This document shows, piece after piece, positions 41,467 through 50,981 of a DNA stretch of 59,193 nucleotides. Both the position numbers and the translations under genes were made by a program. Location: positions 1 to 59,193 of the forward strand of contig JAAYJF010000061.1 of the NCBI GenBank assembly GCA_012523075.1, in the 5' to 3' direction. How positions within the stretch are numbered: position 1 is the first letter of the stretch; each line of letters starts with the position of its first letter. The notes below the pieces were generated by a model. The model had not been told where the DNA came from and did not search any database. It saw only the letters and a list, made by a program, of their open reading frames with translations. This DNA comes from Clostridiales bacterium (GTDB taxonomy: Bacteria > Bacillota > Clostridia > Ch29).

Positions 41467-42928
41467 TATCCATCCTCTCCAGAATACCGGCTACTATTTT
41501 CCTTTCGTCAAATTCTATCCTATGGTCCGCGAACTCTTGGTATATCTCATGTCCCTTGCCGGCCAGAACCACAATATCGTCCTCTTCTGCCATCCTTAAG
41601 GCGTATTCGATGGCATCCCGCCTGTCTACAATGCATATGTAGCTGCACCCTGTCTTCTCCACCCCGGGCAGTATCTCGTCTATTATCTGGTGGGGTTCTT
41701 CCTTTCTGGGATTATCCGACGTGACTATTACAAAATCGGATAACCTTCCCGCTATTTCGCCCATCATAGGCCGTTTTTCCCTGTCCCGGTTCCCGCCGCA
41801 CCCGAATGTTGTTATCACCCGGCCCCTGGCGTAGCCCCTTATTGTAGAAAGTATGTTCTCCAGGCCGTCGGGGGTGTGCGCATAATCAATTATTACGCTA
41901 AAACCCCTGCCTGTGTCTATGGCCTCCGACCTGCCCGGTACGCCCTCCACTTTTTTCAACCCTTCTTGTACATGCTTTGGGTCTATGCCATCGGAGAGCA
42001 GCGTGGCGGCAGCAGCAAGGCTGTTGTATACACTTATCATTCCAGGTATCCTGACCTCAATGGGTATACTGTTTTCCTTCCACACCAGATTGTACCTCAC
42101 TCCTGCAGAATCTACATGTATATCGCGGGCACAAAAATCTGCGCTATTTTTCACGCCATAGGTGAGGGTCCCGGTGGGAAGGTTCTTAACCCTTTCCACT
42201 ATTATACCCCCTGAAGGGTCGTCGGCGTTTATTATATTAAACCGGTCGGTGGATTTGAAAAGCTTTAACTTGGCCTCCAGGTAGTTTTTCATATTACCGT
42301 GGAAGTCCAGATGGTCCCTGGTCAGGTTTGTAAATATCCCATAATCAAAGTCCACGTAACCCACCCTGTCCAAATCCAAGGAATGGGATGATACCTCCAT
42401 CACCGCGTACTGGGTCCCGCCCTCCACCATCTCGGCGAATAGCCGGTGAAGGTCCAGGGATTCCGGTGTGGTCCTTAGAGCGGGAATTTCCCTGTCCCCA
42501 ATCCTTATGGCGATGGTGCCCATAAGCCCCACGCTGTGACCTGCGTTTTCCAGTATGGATTTGATCAGATAGGTGGTGGTGGTTTTGCCGTTGGTTCCGG
42601 TTACACCAATAATCCTGAGCTTCTCAGAAGGAAAACCGTAAAATACATGTCCCACCGCAGCCATTGCTTTGCGGGAATCCTTTACCCTAATCACCGTAAC
42701 CTTTTTGCTGTCAACCGGGACCTCTCTCTGAACGATAAGCACCCTGGCTCCGTTTTCCACCGCCTGCTTAGCAAAGTCGTGCCCATCCCAGTTAAAACCT
42801 TCAACACAGACAAACAGATGGCCCGGCTCCACTTTCCGGGAATCGTAGCTCACTCCGGTAACCGTTACCTCCGGGTCCCCCTCTATATCAAGTATTTCAA
42901 TGAAATTCCATAAATCCGAGATATGCAT
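41459..42928 (-). CDS. murE: UDP-MurNAc-dipeptide:meso-DAP ligase MurE
   Basis: 489 residues. Adds the third residue to the stem peptide. The ATP site VTGTNGKTTTTYLIKSILEN and the specificity motif TSDNPRKEEP are present; DNPR is the meso-diaminopimelate signature (lysine enzymes have a different tetrapeptide), so the wall is inferred to be DAP-type. Of two close ATGs, the second (42928) has AGAGGT 7 bases upstream and is chosen. Confidence 0.95.
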   Translation of the reverse strand: MHISDLWNFIEILDIEGDPEVTVTGVSYDSRKVEPGHLFVCVEGFNWDGHDFAKQAVENGARVLIVQREVPVDSKKVTVIRVKDSRKAMAAVGHVFYGFPSEKLRIIGVTGTNGKTTTTYLIKSILENAGHSVGLMGTIAIRIGDREIPALRTTPESLDLHRLFAEMVEGGTQYAVMEVSSHSLDLDRVGYVDFDYGIFTNLTRDHLDFHGNMKNYLEAKLKLFKSTDRFNIINADDPSGGIIVERVKNLPTGTLTYGVKNSADFCARDIHVDSAGVRYNLVWKENSIPIEVRIPGMISVYNSLAAAATLLSDGIDPKHVQEGLKKVEGVPGRSEAIDTGRGFSVIIDYAHTPDGLENILSTIRGYARGRVITTFGCGGNRDREKRPMMGEIAGRLSDFVIVTSDNPRKEEPHQIIDEILPGVEKTGCSYICIVDRRDAIEYALRMAEEDDIVVLAGKGHEIYQEFADHRIEFDERKIVAGILERMDND

Positions 42929-42975
42929 AGCCATTACCTCTATTCTTCTGTTTAATTATAACCCGGTAAAGGGAT

Positions 42976-45150
42976 TTACTGCGAACCTTCCGGTTCCTCG
43001 AAAACTACCCTGACTACCGTATCAAAGTCCACCACTTCCCCGGGAAGGGGGTCCTGACTCACAGCTATCCCGGTACCGGTTATCTGCACCTTAAGGCCTT
43101 CAGCCCTTAGCAGGCCGGTGGCACCGTTAACCGTTTTGCCTATTACGTTGGGCACTATGGCCTCCCGGTGCTGACGGCTGTAGGACTCAAGATACAGCAG
43201 TACTATGGATTTCTCCGTCACCATTATATCAGGTTTGGGAGTCTGGTCAACTATACGGTTGGCATCCCCCTCTATCACGCTACCCACCACCTGATACTGG
43301 AGATTGCTGCTGCTAAGAGCCTTTATTGCCTCCTGTAGCGGTATGCCTTCAACGTCCGGCACCGTCACCTTTTCCTGTATCAGCCTTTCCGCTTCCTCCT
43401 CGGTGTATCTTGGCTGTACCTTCAAGTATCTTAACGTGTCGCTTAGGATATTACCCACTACCGGTGCTGCTATCTGGCCTCCGTAGTAATTTGCCGGGTC
43501 CGGCTCGTCTATGACCACCAACACCACCACCCTTGGGTCGTCAGCGGGGGCAATCCCCAAAAAAGATGCAACGTACTTGCCCTGGACGTACCTGCCGTCA
43601 ACCACCTTCTGGGCGGTTCCGGTTTTGCCCGCCACCCTGAAACCGGGGATGTAGGCATTGGAGCCGGTACCCTCCGATACCACCGTCTCCAGTATCTGCA
43701 TGGTGGTCCTTGCGGTCTGGGGTGAAATAACCTGTCTCCTCAGCTTGGACCCAAATTCATGTATCGTATTGCCCTCCTGGTCCTTAAGGGCAAGGGCGAT
43801 TCTGGGTTCCATAAGCATTCCCTCGTTAGCTATTGCCGAGGCTGCGGTTATAAGCTGGATTGGGGTAACAGCCACCCCCTGCCCGAAGCCCATATTAGCC
43901 AGCTCCACCGGCCCCGCTATAGAAGGATTCATTACAAGGCCGTAGGCCTCTCCGGGAAGGTCCACACCGGTAGGCTCCCCAAAACCGAAGGCCTCAATAT
44001 ATTCTAGGAATTTCTCTTTACCCAGCCGCCCAGCAATCTCAATGAAAACCGGGTTACAGGAATTCTGGACGGCTTCCACGAAGGTCTGATGCCCGTGGGG
44101 GTTATAGCTCCTCCAGCATTTTAAGGTTCTTCCTCCCACCGCAATGGAGCCCTTGCAATAAAAAGTGCTGTCCGGCCTGACCACCCCTTCCTCCAGCCCT
44201 GCGGCGGTAGTGATTACCTTGAAGGTGGACCCGGGCTCGTATATATCCGATACAGCATAATTCCTCCACATTTTGAGCCTTTCGTCCCTCAGTTCTTCCG
44301 CCGAAAGGCCCTCCCATAGTTCCCGCTCCTGCTCATTTACGGGATCAAAGGGCGTATTGGGATCGTAATCTGGTTTTACCGCTAGAGCAAGTATGTCCCC
44401 GGTCTTTGGATCCATCACAATGGCGGTACCCTTTTTGGCTTTGTTGTTTATAACAGCCTCCTCGATGGCCTTCTCCGCAAAGTGCTGAACAACCTCGTCT
44501 ATTGTCAGCACAAGGTGATACCCGTCCTGCGGCGAATACTGCGTACCGAAGCCGAAGGGTATACGGCGGCCTGCGGCATCTGTTTCAGCTATGTTCCTGC
44601 CGGGCAGACCATAAAGGTACCTGTCGAAAAGCGCTTCCACGCCGTCCAGGCCCTGGTTGTCGGTACCGGTAAAACCGAGGATATGGGAGGCAAAATTCCT
44701 GTTGGGATAATACCTTTTGCTGTCATCTACCGAATAAATGCCCTCAATATCCCTTATCCTGTCCACGTCCTCCTTTTCAACCTTCTTTTTTAGAAGTACC
44801 GTATCAACATTCCTTGTAAGTCTGTCCAGAACGTCCTCCCTGTCCATATCCAGAGCCTCGGCAATCCTGTAGGATACCTCTTTGGCATCCTTTATCTCAA
44901 TGGGCCTTGCGTACAACGTTTCTATGCTGGCGCTTATAGCTAGTTTTTTTCCATTTCTGTCGTATATTATACCCCTTTTGGAAGGAATAGGGATATCCCT
45001 CGTCCACTGGTCCACAGCCATATCCCTGTACACATCACCGCGTATTATCTGTATCCATACCAGCCTCAGTATTAACGCAAAAAACAGAAAAAAAACCGCA
45101 AAGAGGCAGAATATCAACCTTTTCTTTAGCCTTATACCCGGTGCCGTCAA
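42976..45150 (-). CDS. spoVD: Class B penicillin-binding protein with PASTA domains (SpoVD/PBP2-like)
   Basis: 724 residues. One N-terminal membrane segment (LIFCLFAVFFLFFALILRLV), a dimerisation domain, then the transpeptidase with Ser308-xx-Lys311 (YEPGSTFKVIT), SCN (364-366) and KTG (509-511, AGKTGTAQKV). Two PASTA domains follow (about 595-655 and 662-724). In Bacillus this is SpoVD, for cortex; the absence of a second class B gene here suggests a shared role in division. The start is TTG 45150, with GGGGGA and AGGAGA upstream. Confidence 0.9.
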   Translation of the reverse strand: MTAPGIRLKKRLIFCLFAVFFLFFALILRLVWIQIIRGDVYRDMAVDQWTRDIPIPSKRGIIYDRNGKKLAISASIETLYARPIEIKDAKEVSYRIAEALDMDREDVLDRLTRNVDTVLLKKKVEKEDVDRIRDIEGIYSVDDSKRYYPNRNFASHILGFTGTDNQGLDGVEALFDRYLYGLPGRNIAETDAAGRRIPFGFGTQYSPQDGYHLVLTIDEVVQHFAEKAIEEAVINNKAKKGTAIVMDPKTGDILALAVKPDYDPNTPFDPVNEQERELWEGLSAEELRDERLKMWRNYAVSDIYEPGSTFKVITTAAGLEEGVVRPDSTFYCKGSIAVGGRTLKCWRSYNPHGHQTFVEAVQNSCNPVFIEIAGRLGKEKFLEYIEAFGFGEPTGVDLPGEAYGLVMNPSIAGPVELANMGFGQGVAVTPIQLITAASAIANEGMLMEPRIALALKDQEGNTIHEFGSKLRRQVISPQTARTTMQILETVVSEGTGSNAYIPGFRVAGKTGTAQKVVDGRYVQGKYVASFLGIAPADDPRVVVLVVIDEPDPANYYGGQIAAPVVGNILSDTLRYLKVQPRYTEEEAERLIQEKVTVPDVEGIPLQEAIKALSSSNLQYQVVGSVIEGDANRIVDQTPKPDIMVTEKSIVLLYLESYSRQHREAIVPNVIGKTVNGATGLLRAEGLKVQITGTGIAVSQDPLPGEVVDFDTVVRVVFEEPEGSQ

Positions 45151-45174
45151 TCTCCTTCCCCCTTAACACTCCAT

Positions 45175-45663
45175 TTATTTCATATCAAAAACCCTGCCCA
45201 CCATACCTGCAAGTAGCGCAAACCAACCATCCCCCGAAAGGCCGGACTTAATTTTAGTATCCTCCGTCTCTGCAAGCAAAGGGCCTTCACCGGTGCTCTC
45301 TACGGCAACGTATACAATATCCCTGCTCTCAGGATAAATCATCCCCAGTTGATGAAGGGCATGGTCCTCCAGCCAGTTTATATCCATCACCTCGGCATGC
45401 TGCAGCTGAAGCCTCTCGTTTACCTTGCGCAGTTCTCCCAGTTCCTTTTCCAGCATTCTAATGCTGTAGTTATACTCGGATATGACAACAAAACGTGAAA
45501 TGACAAGAATTCCAACGGCTAAAGCAACGCAAACCCTTGTCAGCGCTTTTCTTTTTATTACTTTAACATTTTTCCTTCGTATGGGCTTTTTAGGCCCGGT
45601 ATTCGGTTTTTGCTGTATTTCGGGTATCGTTTGGTAGTACTGCTGCTGCCTGGCTACTATCAT
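45175..45663 (-). CDS. ftsL: FtsL-like division protein
   Basis: 162 residues. A basic N-terminus (KRKNVKVIKRKAL-like) leads to one membrane segment (VALAVGILVISRFVVISEY), then a leucine-zipper coiled coil (MLEKELGELRKVNERLQLQH) and a short region with NWLEDHALHQLGMIYPESRD. This is the usual plan of FtsL, which pairs with FtsB/DivIC and FtsQ. Its place between rsmH and the class B PBP supports it. Confidence 0.85.
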   Translation of the reverse strand: MIVARQQQYYQTIPEIQQKPNTGPKKPIRRKNVKVIKRKALTRVCVALAVGILVISRFVVISEYNYSIRMLEKELGELRKVNERLQLQHAEVMDINWLEDHALHQLGMIYPESRDIVYVAVESTGEGPLLAETEDTKIKSGLSGDGWFALLAGMVGRVFDMK

Positions 45664-45694
45664 TTTTATTCACCCCTTGCTGCAATTAGAACTT

Positions 45695-46630
45695 TCACAG
45701 TTTCTCTGCAACCCTAAGCCCTGCACTCCGGGACCTCGGGTTTTGCACTATCTCCTTTTCTGTCGGAACAATAGGTTTACGGGTAATGGTCCTCACCATC
45801 GGCTCTTTACCACAGACACATACCGGTGCTCTCGGGGGGCATGTACACGGGTTCTCCAGCTGCCTGAATGTTTGCTTTACCTTTCTGTCCTCAAGGGAGT
45901 GGAAGGTTATAACGCAAATCCTTCCTCCCTCTTTAAGCAGCCCTATTCCGTCCCTTATCGCTCTTTCCAGGATGCCCAGCTCGTCGTTAACTTCTATTCT
46001 CAGCGCCTGGAAGGTCCTCTTTGCCGGGTGCGGCCCTTTTCTTCTTGCGCCGGCAGGTATGGCAGCCTTTATTACCTCCACCAGCTTACCGGTGGTTTCT
46101 ATAGGTGCTCTTTTTCTCTCCTGCACAATAAAAGTGGCTATCCTCTTTGCCCAGCGTTCTTCTCCGTAACCGGCGATTATCGAAGCCAGTCTTTCCTCAT
46201 CGTACCCATTCACCACTTCCAGGGCGTTTAATTCCTGTCCCCTATCCATCCTCATATCAAGGGGGGCGTCCTGCATATAGCTAAACCCCCTCTCCCCCTC
46301 ATCCAACTGATGGGAGGAAACCCCCAAATCCATAACTATCCCGTCCACCGCTTTTTCACCGCAGCTCCTTACCAGGGCGGCAATGTCCCTGAAGTTTCCA
46401 TGCATCAGAGCCGTCCTGTCCAAATAGGCCTCCAGCCTTTTCCCAGCCGCCCTAACGGCGTTTTGGTCCCTGTCAATCCCAATAAGTCTGCCTCCACTGC
46501 CCAGCCTCTTTACAATCTCCAGTGAATGCCCACCCCCTCCAAGGGTGGCGTCCACATAGATGCCATTAGGTCTTACCCTTAGGTATTCAACGGTCTCGTC
46601 CAGCAGTACCGTCCTATGTTCAAACCCCAT
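45695..46630 (-). CDS. rsmH: 16S rRNA m4C1402 methyltransferase RsmH
   Basis: 311 residues. Methylates N4 of C1402 in 16S rRNA with S-adenosylmethionine. The start [13 protein letters not shown] and [15 protein letters not shown] (SAM site), then [20 protein letters not shown] and [16 protein letters not shown], are the family marks. It follows mraZ, the standard dcw order. Confidence 0.96.
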   Translation of the reverse strand: MGFEHRTVLLDETVEYLRVRPNGIYVDATLGGGGHSLEIVKRLGSGGRLIGIDRDQNAVRAAGKRLEAYLDRTALMHGNFRDIAALVRSCGEKAVDGIVMDLGVSSHQLDEGERGFSYMQDAPLDMRMDRGQELNALEVVNGYDEERLASIIAGYGEERWAKRIATFIVQERKRAPIETTGKLVEVIKAAIPAGARRKGPHPAKRTFQALRIEVNDELGILERAIRDGIGLLKEGGRICVITFHSLEDRKVKQTFRQLENPCTCPPRAPVCVCGKEPMVRTITRKPIVPTEKEIVQNPRSRSAGLRVAEKL

Positions 46631-46672
46631 CCTACTTCATCTCCGGTCTGACTTGATTTTGCGGCTATATTA

Positions 46673-47104
46673 TCATATTCCAAGCTGTTCCATTCTTTCC
46701 GCAATCTTGTCGTGCTCCATTATTGTATCGCCATTGTATCTGTTCCATTCCTCCACGCTCCATATTTCAACCCTGGTGGACACACCGATAACAACCGCAT
46801 CCTTATCTATACCCGAATACTCCCTTAAGTTTACCGGAAGAAGTATTCGCCCCTGCTTGTCCAGTTCACATTCGGTGGCCCCGGAAAAGAAAAATCTTAC
46901 AAAGGCCCTAGCGTCCCGGGATGTGAGCGGTAGGGTTTTAAGCTTATCCTCAAAGTTGTGCCACTCCGAAAGGGGGTAAACAAAAAGACAGTTATCAAGG
47001 CCCTTGGTCAGTACAAACTTTTCACCAAGTCCCTCCCTGAATTTTGATGGTATTATAAGCCTGCCTTTGTTATCCAGCGAGTGTTGAAATTCGCCTATAA
47101 ACAC
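46673..47104 (-). CDS. mraZ: Transcriptional regulator MraZ
   Basis: 143 residues, two SpoVT/AbrB-like repeats; a DNA-binding ring protein that represses its own dcw promoter. The start [20 protein letters not shown] (GTG initiation) and the second repeat [20 protein letters not shown] show the double AbrB-type fold. The GTG at 47104 has GGGGTGG upstream and gives the usual length; a frame reaching 47155 is rejected as it would run through the operator. Three GTGG-type boxes lie just upstream. Confidence 0.95.
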   Translation of the reverse strand: MFIGEFQHSLDNKGRLIIPSKFREGLGEKFVLTKGLDNCLFVYPLSEWHNFEDKLKTLPLTSRDARAFVRFFFSGATECELDKQGRILLPVNLREYSGIDKDAVVIGVSTRVEIWSVEEWNRYNGDTIMEHDKIAERMEQLGI

Positions 47105-47130
47105 AGCGCCACCCCATTTAGGGACCGTCT

Positions 47131-47155
47131 CCCACTTAGTCCCACATTTAACCAC
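47131..47155 (-). promoter_or_regulatory. MraZ operator (three boxes, 10-bp period)
   Basis: Minus strand: GTGGT, GTGGG and GTGGG at 47155-47151, 47145-47141 and 47135-47131, each start exactly 10 bases apart. MraZ is known to bind repeated GTGGG boxes in its own promoter region. Confidence 0.85.
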
Positions 47156-47171
47156 TTTTACACTACTTCTA

Positions 47172-47201
47172 CTTATATTTTAAAATTCCTGCCTCTTCCA
47201 A
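47172..47201 (-). promoter_or_regulatory. Candidate promoter of the dcw cluster
   Basis: TTGGAA (47201-47196), 18 bases, TATAAG (47177-47172). The MraZ boxes would lie just downstream of the transcription start, fitting repression. The match is moderate. Confidence 0.45.
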
Positions 47202-47280
47202 AAATTTTTTCAAAAAATAAAAAAATGCCGGCCATTATACCGGTGCCAGACCGGAGATAAATCCGACAACTTGTAACATA

Positions 47281-47340
47281 AGGCTTCATGAAACGCTAGC
47301 GTATGCAGCATTTTCGCATAAGCGGGAATTCATGAAGCCT
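47281..47340. repeat. 60-bp inverted repeat (REP-like hairpin)
   Basis: Arms AGGCTTCATGAA (47281-47292) and TTCATGAAGCCT (47329-47340) are perfect. Inside, GTATGC and GCATA form a further helix. A half copy is at 23794. It lies between lgt and mraZ and could end the lgt transcript. Confidence 0.75.
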
Positions 47341-47372
47341 ATGAACATTTACCAACTATCAACAGGTCCTAA

Positions 47373-48119
47373 TTATTCCGAAGTAGTATTAATATCTTTC
47401 TTTTTGCTCCTAAAATACATGTAAGCCGTCCCAACCACCACCGCTGCTGCGCTCACAAGTTGGGCAGCCCTTATACTCCCCAGCATAAGGCTGTCGGTCC
47501 TTAGGCCCTCCACGAAAAACCTTCCAACCGAATAAAGTATTAAATAAAGTAGAAATACGTTGCCCTCGGTTTTCTTCCTCTTGCGGTACCACAAAAGCAC
47601 AGCAAACACCGAAAAATTCCAAAGGGACTCGTACAAAAAGGTTGGATGTACCTTGACGCCGTCCACCAGTATACCCCAGGGCAGGTCTGTGGGCGTACCG
47701 TGGGCCTCCTGATTAACGAAATTACCCCACCGGCCGATTGCCTGTCCCAGAATAAGCCCCGGCGAAGCAATATCCGCCAGCGACCAGAAGCTTATCTTTT
47801 TGACCCTTGTATATATAACACCCGTGATGACCGCGGCTATAAGGGTTCCGTGTATTGCCAGGCCCCCTCCCCTTATATTGAGTATCTGCAACGGGTCCTT
47901 CGAATAATAGTCCCAGTTGAAAATCACGTAATAGAGCCTTGCCCCGATAACCCCAGCGGGTATGGCGAATATCACCAAATCAAGTATTATGTTCTCGTCC
48001 ATCCCAACCCTTTTGGATTCCCTAAGGGCATATAGAAGGCCGCACATAATACCGGCGGCCAATATTATCCCATACCACCTCACAGAAATTCCAAAGACCT
48101 CAAAGGCTACAGGATTCAT
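47373..48119 (-). CDS. lgt: Prolipoprotein diacylglyceryl transferase
   Basis: 248 residues, seven membrane segments. Transfers diacylglycerol to the cysteine of prolipoproteins, the step before LspA (also in this window). Signatures: SVRWYGIILAAG-type start, GGGLAIHGTLIAAVITGV and the Lgt motif GQAIGRWGNFVNQEAHGTPT. The C-terminal LRTDSLMLGSIRAAQLVSAA is conserved. It lies 16 bases after the M16 peptidase gene. Confidence 0.96.
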   Translation of the reverse strand: MNPVAFEVFGISVRWYGIILAAGIMCGLLYALRESKRVGMDENIILDLVIFAIPAGVIGARLYYVIFNWDYYSKDPLQILNIRGGGLAIHGTLIAAVITGVIYTRVKKISFWSLADIASPGLILGQAIGRWGNFVNQEAHGTPTDLPWGILVDGVKVHPTFLYESLWNFSVFAVLLWYRKRKKTEGNVFLLYLILYSVGRFFVEGLRTDSLMLGSIRAAQLVSAAAVVVGTAYMYFRSKKKDINTTSE

Positions 48120-48135
48120 GCTACCCCTCTTTTCT

Positions 48136-49437
48136 CTATTGTGGTGACACTACCGACAGGGATGAAGCCCAGGGTTTTATATGTTCCTCAAATCTTCTCT
48201 TTACCGCTTCCAAATCAGTTTGTTCGAGGACCTCAATGAAATCCAGGAAGTTTGCACCCTTGAAATGATAGGCGATGAAATTAGCGGCTATGTATTCCAA
48301 CCTGTCAAAGTTCCTTAGGTACCTGCCCAGTAGTTTGTTCCTTGCCAGGCGGAAGTCCTCTTCCCGCAGGTCCTCTGTCTTCATTTCCGCCATGGCCTTC
48401 TCTATAATACTATACAGTTTGTCGGGGTCGGGGGATTCCCCTCCCAACATGGAATAACTATAGTCCACTTCGGCCACAAAGTCAAAACCAAAGCTGTCAT
48501 CAATAAGGCCTTCGCTGTACAGCCTCTGGTACAAAGCAGAACTCTTGCCAAACAGCATTTCCAGCAGGACCGACGTGACGGTATCTTTGCTCAGAAGTTC
48601 CTTACCGCCAAAGCCTACCTTGGAATCCTTTACCCCTATATTGAAAATGGGCTGGGATACAGCCAGTACCTGTTCTATTCTTTCCGCGTGTATTCCGTCC
48701 GGCTCCTTGGGATAGTACCTTTTTATGTCCTCCTCCCTCTCGCTTAAGTTTCCCTTAATATTATTCACAACCAACTCCAGAGTATCGTTTATATCAATGT
48801 TACCCACCACAAACAACACCATATTGTCCGGATGATAAAAGTTGCTGTAGCACTTATACAAAACTTCCTTGTCGATTCCGGATATGCTTTCCACAGTCCC
48901 CGCAATGTCCACCCTAACCGGGTGCCTGTGATACAGACCTTGTAGCATATTAAAAAAGCTTTTCCATTCGCCGTTGTCATCATACATCCTGATCTCCTGC
49001 GAAATAATACCCTTTTCCTTTTCTACGTTTTCATCTGTAAAATGAGGACTCTGGACAAAATCCAGCAGTACCTCCAGGCATTGGTAAAAGTTTGTGGTGG
49101 AGGAGAAAAGATAGGCGGTGCTTGTAAAATTGGTATAGGCATTGGCGGAGGCGCCCAACCGCGAAAACCGGTCGAACACGTTCCCCTCCTCCTCCTCGAA
49201 CAGCTTGTGTTCAAGGAAATGGGCCACCCCTGCGGGGACCTCGGTTATACCGTCCTCGCCTGGGACGGAAAACCTCATATCCACCGATCCAAAGTTTGTG
49301 GCGAATATGGCGTATTGTTTTGAATACTCCTTCTTGGGAAGTATGAAAACCTCAAGCCCGCTGTCCAGTTTCGAATAATACAGCTTCTCCCTAACCCTAT
49401 CCATATTAATTTCCTTAACGGGTGCCATCATCTGCAT
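48136..49437 (-). CDS. M16-family zinc peptidase (YmfH-like, active type)
   Basis: 433 residues. The inverted zinc motif HxxEH is intact: GVAHFLEHKLFEE, with His73, Glu76 and His77, and a downstream EKGIISQEIRMYDDN that carries the third ligand. The second M16 domain (about 200-420) lacks the motif, as usual. In Bacillus the pair ymfF-ymfH lies upstream of other division or competence genes and is of unclear function; the target is unknown here. It overlaps the companion gene by 10 bases. Confidence 0.85.
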   Translation of the reverse strand: MQMMAPVKEINMDRVREKLYYSKLDSGLEVFILPKKEYSKQYAIFATNFGSVDMRFSVPGEDGITEVPAGVAHFLEHKLFEEEEGNVFDRFSRLGASANAYTNFTSTAYLFSSTTNFYQCLEVLLDFVQSPHFTDENVEKEKGIISQEIRMYDDNGEWKSFFNMLQGLYHRHPVRVDIAGTVESISGIDKEVLYKCYSNFYHPDNMVLFVVGNIDINDTLELVVNNIKGNLSEREEDIKRYYPKEPDGIHAERIEQVLAVSQPIFNIGVKDSKVGFGGKELLSKDTVTSVLLEMLFGKSSALYQRLYSEGLIDDSFGFDFVAEVDYSYSMLGGESPDPDKLYSIIEKAMAEMKTEDLREEDFRLARNKLLGRYLRNFDRLEYIAANFIAYHFKGANFLDFIEVLEQTDLEAVKRRFEEHIKPWASSLSVVSPQ

Positions 49438-50723
49438 TCCCCCTCTCCGTCTTTCCTGTTATCGGTCAGAAAATACGTAACAGCGTGCTCTATTCCGTCC
49501 GCTACCGCCGCCACGTCTTCCCTAGTTACATCGCTTATCCTTTCCACCAGCACCTTCGGGGTCATTGTATGGCCGGATACAATTCTGTTTATCAGGAAGT
49601 CGGCAGTGTGCAGCTGGCTGTCCTGCATCGAATAAATATCATTTATAAGGGCCTTTTTCGCCGCCGTGAGCTCGGTGTCGCTTATGCTGCCCTTTTTCAT
49701 CTGCCCTAGTTGCTCATTTATTATTCCCACCGCTTTTCGGTAGTTAGCTATCTCTATACCGGCCCCAATAACCATAAGCCCTTTAAACTTTTCAAGCCGG
49801 GCAAAGGAATAGTACGCAAGGCTGGCTTTTTCCCTGACGTTGTTGAACAGCTTTGAGTGGGCCCCTCCCCCCAGAATGCTTGTATAAACAAGCATGGGTG
49901 CATATTGCTCATGGGTATAACCCACACCGGTAGTAAAGCCCATTGTCAGTTTTCCCTGGTTGACATTCATACGCTCCACCACTTCCGTTGGAGCACTATG
50001 CTGCGACGAAGAAAGTGCCTGACCCGGATACTTTATCTCCCGTCTTTCAAAGGCTGGGGGGTTGTCCAGAAAGTCATTAATATCTGCAATATCCACATCC
50101 CCTACCACAAATATATCCATAGGAGCCTCGGCCAGAACAGTCCTGTAATATTCCGCCAATCCCTCGGGTGTTATGCCCTGCAGTTCTTCGCTGTCCCCGT
50201 ACCGGTATCTGCCAAAGGGTTGCCCCTTTGCCGTTTCCTCATAACACCGGTCTATGGAGTACTGTATCTTATCGTTAATTCTGGCGTTTATAAGTTTACC
50301 GAGGTTGTCCCTCTCCTGTACGAAGTATTCCCTGCGGAAACCTCCCTCTTCAATGAGAGGCCTTTCTACCAGCCCTGTCAGAAAACTCAGTATTTCGGAT
50401 ACAACACCTTCCCCCTTGATTGTATACTTGTCGCTTATTACGCTACTGCCAAGATATATAAGCTGCATATCCCCTTTTTTTAACACGTCCACGTTAAGAG
50501 AGGCCCCGTATCGCTGGCCTAAAAATTTTTCTATGGCTTTGGTATCCTTCAGGTCCTCATTCCCCCGCTTTAATATTTGAGGCAGCAGTGCGTTACCGGT
50601 GGTGTTTTCATCAAAAGACCTGTACATTACAAGGCTGGCCGAAACAGTCTTAAACTTCGGCTCCCTTATAAGGTATAAATTAATGCCATCTCCCAGCTTC
50701 TGCTGGTAGTATACCCCTTCCAT
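49428..50723 (-). CDS. M16-family companion without zinc motif (YmfF-like)
   Basis: 431 residues, same fold as its neighbour but with no HxxEH in the first domain: the equivalent stretch reads NTTGNALLPQILKRGNEDLK. Later M16 features are conserved (RMNVNQGKLTMGFTTGVGYT, NNVREKASLAYYSFARLE). It probably forms a heterodimer with the active subunit, as in bipartite M16 enzymes; this is inference. ATG 50723 is weakly supported by TAAGGAGGGCAATGG upstream. Confidence 0.85.
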   Translation of the reverse strand: MEGVYYQQKLGDGINLYLIREPKFKTVSASLVMYRSFDENTTGNALLPQILKRGNEDLKDTKAIEKFLGQRYGASLNVDVLKKGDMQLIYLGSSVISDKYTIKGEGVVSEILSFLTGLVERPLIEEGGFRREYFVQERDNLGKLINARINDKIQYSIDRCYEETAKGQPFGRYRYGDSEELQGITPEGLAEYYRTVLAEAPMDIFVVGDVDIADINDFLDNPPAFERREIKYPGQALSSSQHSAPTEVVERMNVNQGKLTMGFTTGVGYTHEQYAPMLVYTSILGGGAHSKLFNNVREKASLAYYSFARLEKFKGLMVIGAGIEIANYRKAVGIINEQLGQMKKGSISDTELTAAKKALINDIYSMQDSQLHTADFLINRIVSGHTMTPKVLVERISDVTREDVAAVADGIEHAVTYFLTDNRKDGEGECR

Positions 50724-50738
50724 CCATTGCCCTCCTTA

Positions 50739-50855
50739 GTCTGTGATGTGAGAGGTGTGAGGTGCGAAGCGGGTTTAAATGTTGCTCTTGAGTACTGTTT
50801 AAACTCCCACATCCCATTTCCCACATCCCACTTCCCACATCCCACTTCCCATATT
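50739..50855. repeat. Repeat family 3, with three tandem 14-bp units
   Basis: Units CCCACATCCCATTT (50806-50819), CCCACATCCCACTT (50820-50833) and CCCACATCCCACTT (50834-50847), preceded by an inverted-type GTGATGTGAGAGGTGTGAGG at 50741. The stretch 50724-50979 has no gene; apart from this repeat and the terminator, I see nothing else. Confidence 0.75.
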
Positions 50856-50959
50856 ACTGTCCCCGATTGATTAAATCTCTGAGTTCTTATCTATAATATT
50901 ATTAAGAGATTACTTAATATTTATCCACGCAACTGGAAAATCCTCCTTAACTATAAATA

Positions 50960-50981
50960 AAAGCGGGAAGATACCCGCTTT
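50960..50981 (-). terminator. Terminator after the chelatase-like gene
   Basis: AAAGCGGG pairs with CCCGCTTT around AAGATA and overlaps the stop codon; a T-rich tail (TTTATTTA) follows on the minus strand. Confidence 0.75.
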
